From Propionivibrio limicola (GTDB lineage: Bacteria; Pseudomonadota; Gammaproteobacteria; Burkholderiales; Rhodocyclaceae), in the NCBI RefSeq assembly GCF_009469695.1, contig NZ_SSSR01000017.1, positions 1 through 64,000 of the forward strand: a DNA stretch of 64,000 bases. Direction: 5' to 3'. Every line of letters starts with the position of its first letter. The first letter of the stretch is position 1. Shown piece after piece: positions 45,926 through 57,498 of the stretch. Both the position numbers and the translations under genes were made by a program. Below the pieces are notes generated by a model. That model was given only the letters and a program-made list of their open reading frames with translations. It had not been told where the DNA came from and made no database searches.

Positions 45926-46825
45926 ATGGGGAATACGCAACAAAAAACGGTCGCACCGGGAAACCGCACGCAAAAAACCGCGGTGCTCGCACTTCTGACC
46001 GGCGCCCTGGTGTGGGGACTGATCTGGTACCCCTACCGGATACTGCGCGACTTGGGGGTCGATGGCGTCAGCGGGACGATGGCGACGTATGCGGTGGCGT
46101 TCCTGCTTGGCCTCGTTTTCTTCCGCCGCGCGCTCACCGGCATCACCCCGTCCTGGAGCCTCTTCTGGCTGGCGCTGGCCGCCGGGGGCTGCAATATCGG
46201 TTACGTCATGGGCACCTTGCATGGGGAGGTGGTCCGGGTGCTGCTCCTCTTTTATCTTGCTCCGCTGTGGACCGTACTGCTCTCCCGGATTCTGCTCGGG
46301 GAGCGGCTGAATCGCTTCGGTGCCTTCGTGGTGGCGCTCTCGCTGGCTGGCGCGGCGACGATTCTTTGGCATCCTGAAGCGGGGCTGCCGATACCGACGC
46401 ACGCGGCCGACTGGTTCGGGCTCGGCGCCGGGTTTTCATTTGCCCTGTTCAATGTCCTGTCCCGCTACGCGCACAACGTTACGATCGAAGTCAAATCGAT
46501 GGTGGCCTTTGCCGGCGTCGTGATCGTCGGCGGGGCGCTCTTGCTGGCCGGTTATTCCCCGTCCGACGGGCTTGCCAGCAGCGCGGCATGGTTGCAGATC
46601 GGGTTGATTGGAAGCATCTTGGTCGTCGTCAATCTGGTTGTTCAGTTTGGATTGACCCACGTGGCCTCCAATCGGGCCATCGTCATCATGCTGACCGAGG
46701 TCGGTATTGCCGCTATGGCGGCCTGGCTGCTGGCCGGCGAAGCCTTTGGGCTGCGGGAAGCGTTGGGGGGGGCGATGATTGTTGCGGCCAGCGTCTTTTC
46801 CGCCAGGATGGAGGCGACGGAATAA
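45926..46825 (+). CDS. EamA-family (DMT) transporter
   Basis: A 299-residue protein with ten predicted helices in two EamA repeats (VLALLTGALVWGLIWYPYRILRDLG; LLLFYLAPLWTVLLSRILLGERLN ... IMLTEVGIAAMAAWLLAGEAFGLREALGGAMIVAASVF). The conserved GE at the end of each repeat is present (LGERLN, AGEAFG). Such proteins export amino acids or other small metabolites; the substrate is unknown. It is divergent from dapC across about 90 bases. ATG 45926 is chosen as closest to helix 1; one at 45884 is possible. Confidence 0.85.
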   Translation: MGNTQQKTVAPGNRTQKTAVLALLTGALVWGLIWYPYRILRDLGVDGVSGTMATYAVAFLLGLVFFRRALTGITPSWSLFWLALAAGGCNIGYVMGTLHGEVVRVLLLFYLAPLWTVLLSRILLGERLNRFGAFVVALSLAGAATILWHPEAGLPIPTHAADWFGLGAGFSFALFNVLSRYAHNVTIEVKSMVAFAGVVIVGGALLLAGYSPSDGLASSAAWLQIGLIGSILVVVNLVVQFGLTHVASNRAIVIMLTEVGIAAMAAWLLAGEAFGLREALGGAMIVAASVFSARMEATE

Positions 46826-46847
46826 GCGTCCGGCGTCGATGGGGCGG

Positions 46848-47612
46848 TTAGGGCGATTGCCGGTAGAAACGGCTGAGCAACCCGTAGATGTCGGGATACT
46901 CGCGGCGCAATAGTTCCGGCATGTCGAAAAAAGTCTCGGTCATCACGGCAAAGAATTCGGCGGGGTCTTCGGCCGCATAGTGGTCGAGCACAAGTTCGTC
47001 GCCGCGCCGTTCGGCTACATCGACGCGACGGCAAAAATCCTCGTAGGCTTCGGAAAATGTCGTTCCCCATTCCTTGCGCGACAGATCGTTCGCGGGCAAT
47101 GGCGGAAAGCCGTCTGCCTCACCATTGCGCATGTCGATCTTGTGGGCGAATTCGTGAATGACGACGTTGTAGCCTTCGCCGGCCAGCTGCACGTCGTGCC
47201 AGGAGATAAGCAGCGGACCACCGCTCCATGCTTCGCCAGAGGCCACGTCGTCGTATTCATGAACGACGCCGAAGTCGTCTTCGACGCTCCTTGGGACGAC
47301 GAATTCGTCTGGATAGACAATGATGCCGACCCAGTCGCGGTAATACGACAGCCCGAGATTGAGCACCAGCAGGCAGCCCTGCGCCGCGATCGACACACAC
47401 ATGGCGTCGGTGATTTGCAGGCCGCCGGCGCCGGAAAACTCCTTTTCCGCCAGAAATTTCTCGGTCAATTGCCGCAGCCGCATTTTTTCTTCGTCGCTCA
47501 GACGGTCAAGAAAAGGCAATGCCGCCAGCGTTTCATGCCATAGGCGATCGGGGAGCGGGGGGGGCTCGTTCTTCCCTTGCAACTGGCGCAGAAACTGTCG
47601 AAAGCTGAACAT
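46848..47612 (-). CDS. mtfA: MtfA-like zinc peptidase (M90)
   Basis: A 254-residue protein with the M90/MtfA pattern: LPFLDRLSDEEKMRLRQLTEKFLAEKEFSGAGGLQITDAM, GIIVYPDEFVVPR, VVIHEFAHKIDMRNGEADGFP with the HEFAH zinc site at residues 153-157, and a downstream Glu-rich helix (AAEDPAEFFAVMTETFFDMPELL). In E. coli MtfA binds Mlc and relieves repression of ptsG. Whether Mlc exists here is unknown. It converges with the EamA gene. Confidence 0.9.
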   Translation of the reverse strand: MFSFRQFLRQLQGKNEPPPLPDRLWHETLAALPFLDRLSDEEKMRLRQLTEKFLAEKEFSGAGGLQITDAMCVSIAAQGCLLVLNLGLSYYRDWVGIIVYPDEFVVPRSVEDDFGVVHEYDDVASGEAWSGGPLLISWHDVQLAGEGYNVVIHEFAHKIDMRNGEADGFPPLPANDLSRKEWGTTFSEAYEDFCRRVDVAERRGDELVLDHYAAEDPAEFFAVMTETFFDMPELLRREYPDIYGLLSRFYRQSP

Positions 47613-47639
47613 GATGGAAAAATGGAATGGGCCGAACCG

Positions 47640-48551
47640 CTACCGCCGGGATTTGCCGACAGAGGTCGTCAGGTAGATGCCGGTAAAGATGAGCGCAATC
47701 CCCGTTACATGATAAAGGTGCGGAATTTCATCGAGAAAGACCGCGGAAAGCAGGGTTCCGAAGACCGGCATCAGGTGAATGAACAGGCTGGCCTTGCTGG
47801 CGCCGACCTCGCCGACCGCGCGGTTATAGAAAACGTAGCCGACGAAACTCGGCAAGGTGCCGGTGTAGAGAATCCCGGACAGCGATTCCAGCGAGAGCCG
47901 GATGGCCCGTCCCTGTCCCATTTCCCACGCGTAGGCCGGCGCCAGAATCGCCAGCCCCACTGCTGAAAACGCCGCCAGCAGAAGCATCGGATCGACGCCT
48001 GACGGCCGCCATTGCAGGCCGATGGTATAGGCAGCCCAGACCAGGACGGCCAGCAGCATCCACAAATCGCCGATGTTGAGCGTCAGTTGCGCCAGCGTGG
48101 CCAATTCACCGCGGGCGACGATGATCGCAACCCCCGCGAGCGAAAGCAGCACCCCCAGCCATTCGATGGGGCGCAGATTTTTCTTCAGAAAAGCCCACGA
48201 AAGCGCGATCGTGGCGATCGGGATGAATGAGTTGAGCAGGAGGGCATTCGTCGCGGCCGTGTGCTGCAGGGCGAGATACGCAAATGTGTTGTAGCCGCCA
48301 ACGCCTAGCGCCCCGAGCAACAGCACGGCGGGCCAGCGTCGCTTGAGCAGCGGCCATTGCTTGCGCAAATGCGGCAACGCCAGCGGCAAGACGAGCAGGA
48401 ACGCTATCGCCCAGCGCCAGAAGGCCAGCGCGAACGGTGGGACGTCATTGCGGAGTGCGCGGCCTACGACCATGTTTCCGGACCAGAAAAGTGTGGTCAG
48501 CGTCAGTAACAGGTAAGGGTGGGCGTAGCGCGACGGAATCAAATTACGCAT
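47640..48551 (-). CDS. EamA-family (DMT) transporter
   Basis: A 303-residue membrane protein with ten helices: LTLTTLFWSGNMVVGRALRNDVPPFALAFWRWAIAF, ALQHTAATNALLLNSFIPIATIALSWAFLKKNLRP, GTLPSFVGYVFYNRAVGEVGASKASLFIHLMPVFGTLLSAVFLDE. It contains the typical RW and GE/DE motifs of the RhtA-like exporters. It lies 27 bases upstream of mtfA on the same strand and is divergent from clpB. It is distinct in sequence from the EamA protein at 45926. Confidence 0.87.
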   Translation of the reverse strand: MRNLIPSRYAHPYLLLTLTTLFWSGNMVVGRALRNDVPPFALAFWRWAIAFLLVLPLALPHLRKQWPLLKRRWPAVLLLGALGVGGYNTFAYLALQHTAATNALLLNSFIPIATIALSWAFLKKNLRPIEWLGVLLSLAGVAIIVARGELATLAQLTLNIGDLWMLLAVLVWAAYTIGLQWRPSGVDPMLLLAAFSAVGLAILAPAYAWEMGQGRAIRLSLESLSGILYTGTLPSFVGYVFYNRAVGEVGASKASLFIHLMPVFGTLLSAVFLDEIPHLYHVTGIALIFTGIYLTTSVGKSRR

Positions 48552-48672
48552 GGGGGGGCGGCGGGCGGGGATCAGTCGGATAATTCTGGAAAAAGGCGAT
48601 TATCCGGGAAATACTGAAAGCGCGTCGAACAAGCCGGTCATTCGAGAAATGGGCGCTGCGTCCGAAACGGCA

Positions 48673-48700
48673 CTTGAAACGCACGCAACATGCCCCATTT
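48673..48700 (+). promoter_or_regulatory. sigma-32 heat-shock promoter of clpB
   Basis: CTTGAAA (48673-48679), 13 bases, CCCCATTT (48693-48700): this matches the E. coli RpoH consensus in both boxes and spacing. It lies about 38 bases before the clpB ATG. Confidence 0.9.
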
Positions 48701-48737
48701 TCACGTCATCCAGAATTTTTCCCCGAGGAAGATCGCC

Positions 48738-51317
<2,580 letters not shown>

Positions 51318-51344
51318 TTCGTAGTCGTAGTCCGCCATACGAGA

Positions 51345-51380
51345 AATGCCCGGAGACTTTCGCGCTCCGGGCATTTTTTT
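51345..51380 (+). terminator. intrinsic terminator after clpB
   Basis: AATGCCCGGAG (51345-51355) pairs with CTCCGGGCATT (51365-51375), then a T-run to 51380. Confidence 0.9.
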
Positions 51381-51395
51381 CAGGGGACCTGAATC

Positions 51396-51457
51396 GCCCG
51401 GCGGAGCCGGGCTCCTACCGTGGCCGTCGGCATTGTAGGAGCGCAGCTTTGCTGCGC
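51396..51457. repeat. REP/BIME-like double hairpin
   Basis: Hairpin 1 is GCCCGGC-GGA-GCCGGGC (51396-51412); hairpin 2 is GCGCAGC-TTT-GCTGCGC (51441-51457). Each is flanked by the inverted tail GCTCCTAC (51411-51418) / GTAGGAGC (51435-51442). This GTAGGAGC-plus-hairpin form is the usual look of proteobacterial REP elements mobilised by RAYT transposases. It lies between two convergent genes. Confidence 0.7.
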
Positions 51458-51476
51458 GAAACGAACGCTAAGAAAA

Positions 51477-54400
51477 TCAGGGCGCGAAAATCAGTTCCGG
51501 CAACACCACTTCCCATTGTTCGCAACGACAGCGATCCTGGAATTTCGGATCGCTGTCGCGCTTGCGCCAGACCATGACTGCACGCACCTTGGCGGCGATG
51601 CAGCGCAATCCTCTGGGGGGCGAAAATTTACTGGAAAAACGGCCGACTTCCTGGCCTTCCAGAGTCAATAGGCGGAAGCCGCGTTCGCCGGCCTCAAGGC
51701 GTAGCGCGTCTCCGACATGCAAGGCGGCAAGGCGACGGTGGATCGAATCGCCGGCGCTTTTACGACCGGCAAAGCTGAGAACAATCTCCCCCAACGAGGG
51801 AAGGACGTAGCGGTGCTGCAAGCCCGGTGGCGAAGGCAGCCATTGCGTCGGCGGGCGACGCAGCAACGCCGGACTGTCCGGGAGACTATCAAGCAGTGGG
51901 TGATTGCCGTCCATCCGGGCCAGAGTCAGCGTTTGCCGGGCGCGGGTCATCGCCACGTAGTAGAGGCGGCGGGCGGCATCCGCATCTTCGCCGTTTTGTC
52001 GCTGCCATTCGCCGTCGAGCACGAAGACGTGATCGAATTCCAGTCCCTTGGCGCGGTGCGCGCTCAACAGCAGCAGGCCGGTTTGCCGCCGTCGGCTGGC
52101 GTGGCCCCATTCGGCCAGCCAGTCGCGGAAACAGGGCAGGGAGACTTCAGCATCCTGCGTTTCTTCGGCAAAGGCAGCGATGGCTTCCCGCAGGCTCTCC
52201 GACCATCCTCCGTCGTTCCGGCTGGCCAGCCAGTCTTGCAGTATCCCGGCTCTGATGAGAGGTCCTTGTGTTTCGGTAAAGGCAAGCAACGCCTGGGTTT
52301 CGCGCAGACGCCAAAGCGGCGGCGCATCCTCATCGGCCATGCTGACCGGGAGGCCAAGGTTTTCGCAGGCGGCACGCAATGGATCGAGGAATTTCCACTG
52401 GCGGGCGATGACTGCCGTTTTGCTCAGATCAAGACCAAGCGGCTGCAGACGCTGGAGTTCGGTGAGGACGGCAATGGCCTGTTGTTCGGCGGTTTTGCCG
52501 GCGGGCAGGATTTGCACCCGGCCTTGCGCCACGCTGTCGTGGCTTTGCCATTCACCGCCGGCCGGTGACTTGGAGCGTGCGTTGTTGATCCGGATCGGCT
52601 GCTCGTGTTTCATGCGCTCACGCGCGGGGACAATGAGCGCGTTTGAGATTTCGATGATGTTTGCGCTCGATCGGTAGTTCTCGATCAAGTACTGAGTTTT
52701 TGCTTGGTAATCGTCGCTGAAGCGCCGGATGAACTCGACCGAGGCGCCTGCGAACGCGTAGATGTTCTGATCGTCGTCGCCAACGGCAAACAGGTTGAGT
52801 TTTCCGTCTTCGTCGCTCCGTTTGCGCCCGGCCAGCGCCGAAATCAGGGCGTACTGGCCGGGGCCGATGTCCTGATATTCATCGACGAGTATCCAGCGGA
52901 AACCGGCAAGCAAACGATCGCGCTGCACATCGGCCTCTTCCGGGGGCAAGCCGCGGCCTTCGAGCAGGGCGGTGGCTTCTTCGAGGATGGCGTCGAAATC
53001 GTCATCGCGCTGTTCCTTGCGTTCGGCGAAACTGGCCCCGACCAGCCGCATGGCCAACGCGTGGCAGGTCATGACCGTGACGCCGCAGGCATCATCGCCG
53101 ATCAGTTCACGCAAACGGCGGCGGATCTCCAGCGCGGCGTGCCGGTTGTAGGCCAGCGCCAGGATGGTGCGTGGATTCTCGCGGCGCATGCGGATCAGGT
53201 AAGCGACGCGGTGGACAAGAACACGCGTCTTGCCCGACCCGGGGCCGGCGAGAACGAGGACGTTGGTGTTTTCACGCTCGTCGGTGACGATGGCGCGCTG
53301 GTTCGGTTTGGCCAGCGTTTCGACAATGGATTCCCAGGATTCCGGCGTGGTTTGCCGTATCAGTTCATCTTCCCGGCCTGGCAGCCAGCGTTGGCAGAAT
53401 TCGTCGCGCGGCATCCGGAAGTAATCCACGGCCAGTTGCATGGCGTCGGTGATGCGCTGAATGCCGCGTTCGGCATACTCCGCCATGATGTGAATCTGCC
53501 GGGTCAGTTCGTTGTAATGCAGTTGCAGGGGCTGGTAGCTGCTTTTCTCGAATTGCAGTTTCCAGTTGCTTTCGAGATGCAGGGTCATGGCGGTACGGAA
53601 AATCGCCAGCCCCTTGTTGAGGCGCAGGACTTCCTGTTCGTGCAGCCAGAGCAGGGCGCGTTCGACCAGCTTGCGCAAGTCCGGCGTTTCGCTGGCGATC
53701 ACCGCATCGCCGGCAACGCTGGCGGTCAACTGGCCAAGCGTCGTTTCGGCCAGCAGATCGATACCGCGCGTGCCGCTGGGCAGGCAGGAGAGCCAGTGTT
53801 CAAGCATCCGGAGGGCGGCCGCGCGTCGCCGTTCGGCAATTTTTTCGAGTACTTTCCAAGAACGGTTCAGGGTGACATGCACCGTATCCGGGTCTGCGGA
53901 GCGCTTGAGTGCCAGGCTGCCGCGGCCATCCGGGTTATCCCGGCCATCGCCGGCCAGACCGCCGATGATCTGACGCAGCCGCTGTGGCAGTGCCTCCGAA
54001 TGGCCCCGATCTTTCAGTTGTTGGGCCAGAAGACGCAAGGACAGCGGATAGCCGTCACCCGCCATGACATCGGGCGCTGTTTCCCGGAGTTGGGCAATCA
54101 AGGCTTTTTCCAGTGCGCAGGCCTCTTCGAGGCGTTTTCTTGACGAGCGTTCGACACCGGCATGGACGAAGGCGGTCATGCCGGTATCGTTGCTTGAAAT
54201 GCCCAACTGGTCGAAAAGGTGCAGAGCCTCGCGCAAAGCATCCGAGTCGAAGCCGCTGCTCGCCATCAGCTCGTCGGTGGTGATGCCCTCATCGGCCGGC
54301 GCGCTCATCAGGATTTGCAGCAAGTTCAGGTATTTTTTCCGGTCGTTGCCGTCGGGGATGTGCGTTGCCAGTCGGGCATCGGCCTCGGCAAGACTCTTGA

Positions 54401-56630
54401 TGCGCAGCGCGGACGGGAAAATCTGCACGCTGTTTTCTTCGCGGCGGACGAGACCCGCTTCTTCCAGCCAGGCGATGGCGGTGCGCACGCGCGTGTCGTC
54501 GGTCGCGATGTCGCGCTTGAAAGCGCCTTCCTCGTCTTCGTCGAGGATTTCGCCTGACGTGGCGACGAGGCTCTCGTCGCGGTTTTTCTTGCCTTTCAAC
54601 TGGCGCAGGGCGCGCAACACGCTCTGGATGTCGCGCCGCGAAAGACGGGATGCGGCGGACATGCTGTGCTGGCGCTCGACATCGTTGCCGACATAAAGCA
54701 GCACGCAACGTGCCGCCGCCCGGTCGCGTCCCGCACGCCCGGCTTCCTGCAGGTAATTTTCCAGCGAGCCGGGGATGTCGGCGTGGACGACCAGCCGGAC
54801 ATCGGATTTGTCGATGCCCATGCCGAAGGCGTTGGTCGCGGCAATGACGCGCAGTTGGCCGGAAATGAAGGCTTTCTGGGTTTCCTTCTTGGTTTCCGGC
54901 GGCAACCTGGCATGGTAAGCCGCTGCGGCCAGTCCCTTGTCGCAAAGAAACCGGGCGAGGTCTTCTGTCTGTTTGCGCGTGGCGCAATAGGCAATGGCAC
55001 CGCCGGATCTGTCCGGCGGCAGCTCCTCGGCGATCAGACGGGCAACGCGGTCGTATTTCTCCGTTGCGGTGGTCTGCATGACATCGAATTTCAGGTTCTT
55101 GCGCTCGGACCCACCGTCGAGCACACGCATTTCTATGCCCAATTTTTCCCGGAAATGGCCGACAACATCGGCGATAACCTCGGGCTTGGCGGTCGCCGTC
55201 AGGCATTGGATCAGCGGCAGTGTCTTGTCGGGCGAAGCTTCGTGGCTTTCCCGGATAAAACGGGCGACATAACGATAGTCGGGGCGGAAATCCTGTCCCC
55301 ATTTCGACAGGCAGTGCGCTTCGTCAAAAATCCAGGCGCCGATTTCGCGTTGCGCCAGCATCTTGCGCACGCTGCGATTGCGCAGCTGTTCGGGAGCAAT
55401 GAGCAGGATTCCGACGTTCCCCAAGCGGACACGTTCGAGCACATCGGCGCGCTCGGGCATCGACAGCAGGCCATTGATCGCCGCGCAACAGTCGATGCTG
55501 CGTTCGCGCAAGCCCTTGACCTGATCTTCCATCAGTGCCACCAGCGGCGAGATGACCACCGACAGTGCACCGGTGCGGGCAAAACGCGACAGGGCAGGAA
55601 TCTGGTAGCACAGCGACTTGCCCGTGCCGGTCGGCAAAATGCCGAGGCTGTGTTCACCGCGCATGGCGCTTTCGACGATGACCTGCTGCAGCGGCAACCT
55701 GGTTTCCCGATCGACCGGTTCGGGGCGGAACCCGTAAGTCTTTCCGAACCAGTGTTGAAGTTGCTTGAGCGAATCGTGCTCGTGGCGGCACCACGCGCAG
55801 TCAGGATCGGAGCAGGGGATGTCTCGCAGTTGGCGGACCAGTTGTCCGGCTTCGGGAAATTGATGGCGGACCCAGGGCGGCATGACGGAATTGCCGCCGG
55901 CCACTGACAGCCAGGCCAGCGCGTAAGCGAGCGGCCAGGCGATCTGTGGCGCCGTATCGACGATTCGCGCAGCGGCCTGCGTGCAAGTCTTTCCGGCGAG
56001 CAGGCGGCGCAGGGCGGCTTTGGCGTTTTCCTCTGTGGGCCGTCGTCCCTCGCGCACCATCATGAAGAAGCGGTTCAGCCCGGAAACGCTTTGGTCGAGC
56101 GTCGTCAGCCAGTGCCATGCCAGCAGCAGGTCGGGCGAAGCGTGCTGCATCTGGCGCAGGGCCAGATCCTGGTCGCAGAACACTTGCAGGGCAAGTTCCG
56201 CATCGAGCAGCGGATCGTTCTTGCGATTGGCCAGCAACTGGCCATCCTGGTAATGCTTGACGAGGTGGTGGTAAGGATTTTTCGGAAAGGCCAGCGGGTT
56301 GAGCCGCAGGGTATCGATCACCGGTTTCCCAAGCAGGCGCAGATTCGGCTGGGCCGCGCGAAGTTGCGGCAGGTCGAAGGCGATCAGGTTGTGTCCGAGC
56401 AGGAAGGCTGCATCGTCGGCCAACCGGTCCAGCGCATCGAGGGCTGTTGCCAGTTCGCCGGGCGGAAACGTCAGGCGGTCACCGTTATCGCCGCGCAAGG
56501 CGGCCAGCTGATGAATGATCGCGCTACTGCGCCCGACCTCCAGGTCGATGCTCAGGCATTGGGGCCTGAGCTTTCGTTCTTCTTGAGGGGAGTCTTGATC
56601 TTTTTGCAAGGGAGAAGGGCAATTGCACAA
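51477..56630 (-). CDS. exonuclease-RecQ-UvrD helicase fusion
   Basis: A 1717-residue protein with three enzyme modules. Residues 25-160 look like a DnaQ-type 3'-5' exonuclease: SIDLEVG (Asp29, Glu31), LLGHNLIAFDLP (His80, Asp86), and DPLLDAELAL (Asp143). Residues 315-660 are RecQ helicase: ILPTGTGKSLCYQIP, IFDEAHCLSKWGQDFRP, QCLTATA, QEAGRAGRDR; a C/C/C/H cluster (273-285) precedes it. Residues 1105-1610 are a UvrD/Rep helicase: LVLAGPGSGKTRVLV, LVDEYQDIGPGQY (1248-1260), AVGDDDQNIYAFAGA, LLLSAHRAKGLEFDHVFVLDGEW, RLYYVAMTRARQT. No clear HRDC domain. The start is uncertain: the frame opens with TTG at 56630, and no good ribosome site is seen. A DNA-repair or defence role is possible; neither is shown. 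Confidence 0.88.
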   Translation of the reverse strand: MCNCPSPLQKDQDSPQEERKLRPQCLSIDLEVGRSSAIIHQLAALRGDNGDRLTFPPGELATALDALDRLADDAAFLLGHNLIAFDLPQLRAAQPNLRLLGKPVIDTLRLNPLAFPKNPYHHLVKHYQDGQLLANRKNDPLLDAELALQVFCDQDLALRQMQHASPDLLLAWHWLTTLDQSVSGLNRFFMMVREGRRPTEENAKAALRRLLAGKTCTQAAARIVDTAPQIAWPLAYALAWLSVAGGNSVMPPWVRHQFPEAGQLVRQLRDIPCSDPDCAWCRHEHDSLKQLQHWFGKTYGFRPEPVDRETRLPLQQVIVESAMRGEHSLGILPTGTGKSLCYQIPALSRFARTGALSVVISPLVALMEDQVKGLRERSIDCCAAINGLLSMPERADVLERVRLGNVGILLIAPEQLRNRSVRKMLAQREIGAWIFDEAHCLSKWGQDFRPDYRYVARFIRESHEASPDKTLPLIQCLTATAKPEVIADVVGHFREKLGIEMRVLDGGSERKNLKFDVMQTTATEKYDRVARLIAEELPPDRSGGAIAYCATRKQTEDLARFLCDKGLAAAAYHARLPPETKKETQKAFISGQLRVIAATNAFGMGIDKSDVRLVVHADIPGSLENYLQEAGRAGRDRAAARCVLLYVGNDVERQHSMSAASRLSRRDIQSVLRALRQLKGKKNRDESLVATSGEILDEDEEGAFKRDIATDDTRVRTAIAWLEEAGLVRREENSVQIFPSALRIKSLAEADARLATHIPDGNDRKKYLNLLQILMSAPADEGITTDELMASSGFDSDALREALHLFDQLGISSNDTGMTAFVHAGVERSSRKRLEEACALEKALIAQLRETAPDVMAGDGYPLSLRLLAQQLKDRGHSEALPQRLRQIIGGLAGDGRDNPDGRGSLALKRSADPDTVHVTLNRSWKVLEKIAERRRAAALRMLEHWLSCLPSGTRGIDLLAETTLGQLTASVAGDAVIASETPDLRKLVERALLWLHEQEVLRLNKGLAIFRTAMTLHLESNWKLQFEKSSYQPLQLHYNELTRQIHIMAEYAERGIQRITDAMQLAVDYFRMPRDEFCQRWLPGREDELIRQTTPESWESIVETLAKPNQRAIVTDERENTNVLVLAGPGSGKTRVLVHRVAYLIRMRRENPRTILALAYNRHAALEIRRRLRELIGDDACGVTVMTCHALAMRLVGASFAERKEQRDDDFDAILEEATALLEGRGLPPEEADVQRDRLLAGFRWILVDEYQDIGPGQYALISALAGRKRSDEDGKLNLFAVGDDDQNIYAFAGASVEFIRRFSDDYQAKTQYLIENYRSSANIIEISNALIVPARERMKHEQPIRINNARSKSPAGGEWQSHDSVAQGRVQILPAGKTAEQQAIAVLTELQRLQPLGLDLSKTAVIARQWKFLDPLRAACENLGLPVSMADEDAPPLWRLRETQALLAFTETQGPLIRAGILQDWLASRNDGGWSESLREAIAAFAEETQDAEVSLPCFRDWLAEWGHASRRRQTGLLLLSAHRAKGLEFDHVFVLDGEWQRQNGEDADAARRLYYVAMTRARQTLTLARMDGNHPLLDSLPDSPALLRRPPTQWLPSPPGLQHRYVLPSLGEIVLSFAGRKSAGDSIHRRLAALHVGDALRLEAGERGFRLLTLEGQEVGRFSSKFSPPRGLRCIAAKVRAVMVWRKRDSDPKFQDRCRCEQWEVVLPELIFAP

Positions 56631-56905
56631 AAATATTTTCTTTGTATTGTAAGTTGCTGAAGCAACTGAAAGCGATTGGAATAATTGCTTTTTCCCCTCA
56701 AAGGGCAGCGACAGCGCTTGTTTGGTGCGCCACTTTGGATTCCCGGAGCCGTGTTGAACTTTGAGATATCCGGTCTAGTCTGAAAGATAGGTAGTGGATA
56801 TATCGACTGCCTTGAATTCTGGCAAATGAGACACACTTTCTAGGTAGCTTGGATTGCTCGTGACGGAGTCCGGCAAGTTGTAAAACTGCGCAGAAAGGAG
56901 TTGCC

Positions 56906-57139
56906 ATGAACCTCGTCTATAACAGCGACCATTACGCGATTGTTGCCTACCCCATCCGGCAGGCGTTCGAACTGGTCGATAAGCTTGGGAGCCGGAGTTT
57001 ATTCGTGCAAGGTTCAGTGGCTGTCGGTTTGCGCGAAGCGATCGACAATATTCCGGATGAATGTCGTGATGAAGAATCGATCGACTCGTTACTCGACGAT
57101 TATTGTGCCGGTGCGGCAAAGCCTATCGTTTTTCACTGA
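56906..57139 (+). CDS. DUF3567-like small protein
   Basis: A 77-residue acidic protein: MNLVYNSDHYAIVAYPIRQAFELVDKLGSRSLFVQGSVAVGL and SLLDDYCAGAAKPIVFH resemble the betaproteobacterial DUF3567 family (start LYNSD, end QPVVLH), as remembered. AAGGAG precedes the ATG. Function unknown. It is divergent from the helicase fusion across a 275-base gap without other genes. Confidence 0.65.
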   Translation: MNLVYNSDHYAIVAYPIRQAFELVDKLGSRSLFVQGSVAVGLREAIDNIPDECRDEESIDSLLDDYCAGAAKPIVFH

Positions 57140-57238
57140 TTTTGAAGCGGAGTGGGAAGGTATAATTGTTATTCTCTGGAACCCGATGTTTTAGTCAGGC
57201 GAACCAGATTACCCACCCATTTTTTGCGGAGATGAAGC

Positions 57239-57433
57239 ATGGCGTTGTACGAGTCCGAATACACCAAATTCCTGCGTGAGATGCGTGAAAAGCATCCGGA
57301 GTGGGCAAAGGAGCAGGAAGAAGGGTTGGCGCTGTTGTGGGATAAGACGGTCGACGTCGAGGAGCAGAAGAGAATCCGCGAAAGCGCAGAGCCGGCTCGC
57401 GCTTATCCTTACGACGTGCATTTTTTTCGATAA
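57239..57433 (+). CDS. DUF3460 family protein
   Basis: A 64-residue protein: MALYESEYTKFLREMREKHPE and RKGRALLWDK-like EEGLALLWDKTVDVEEQKR are the DUF3460 pattern, a small betaproteobacterial family of unknown function. A TATAAT (57160-57165) lies about 75 bases upstream and GGAG before the ATG, so it has its own promoter. It converges with efp. Confidence 0.8.
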   Translation: MALYESEYTKFLREMREKHPEWAKEQEEGLALLWDKTVDVEEQKRIRESAEPARAYPYDVHFFR

Positions 57434-57454
57434 CGGGCAACGGTCGTGCATAAC

Positions 57455-57484
57455 AAAAAAGGCAGCTGAGGCTGCCTTTTTTGT
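57455..57484. terminator. bidirectional terminator between DUF3460 gene and efp
   Basis: GGCAGC (57461-57466), a TGAG loop and GCTGCC (57471-57476), with six As before and six Ts after. It can serve both converging genes. Confidence 0.88.
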
Positions 57485-57498
57485 TGAAGAGGGGTCTC

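Noticed and set aside
52704..54143. 479-codon plus-strand open frame inside the helicase fusion
   Set aside because: Antisense to conserved UvrD and linker sequence; composition is that of a reverse-frame shadow.
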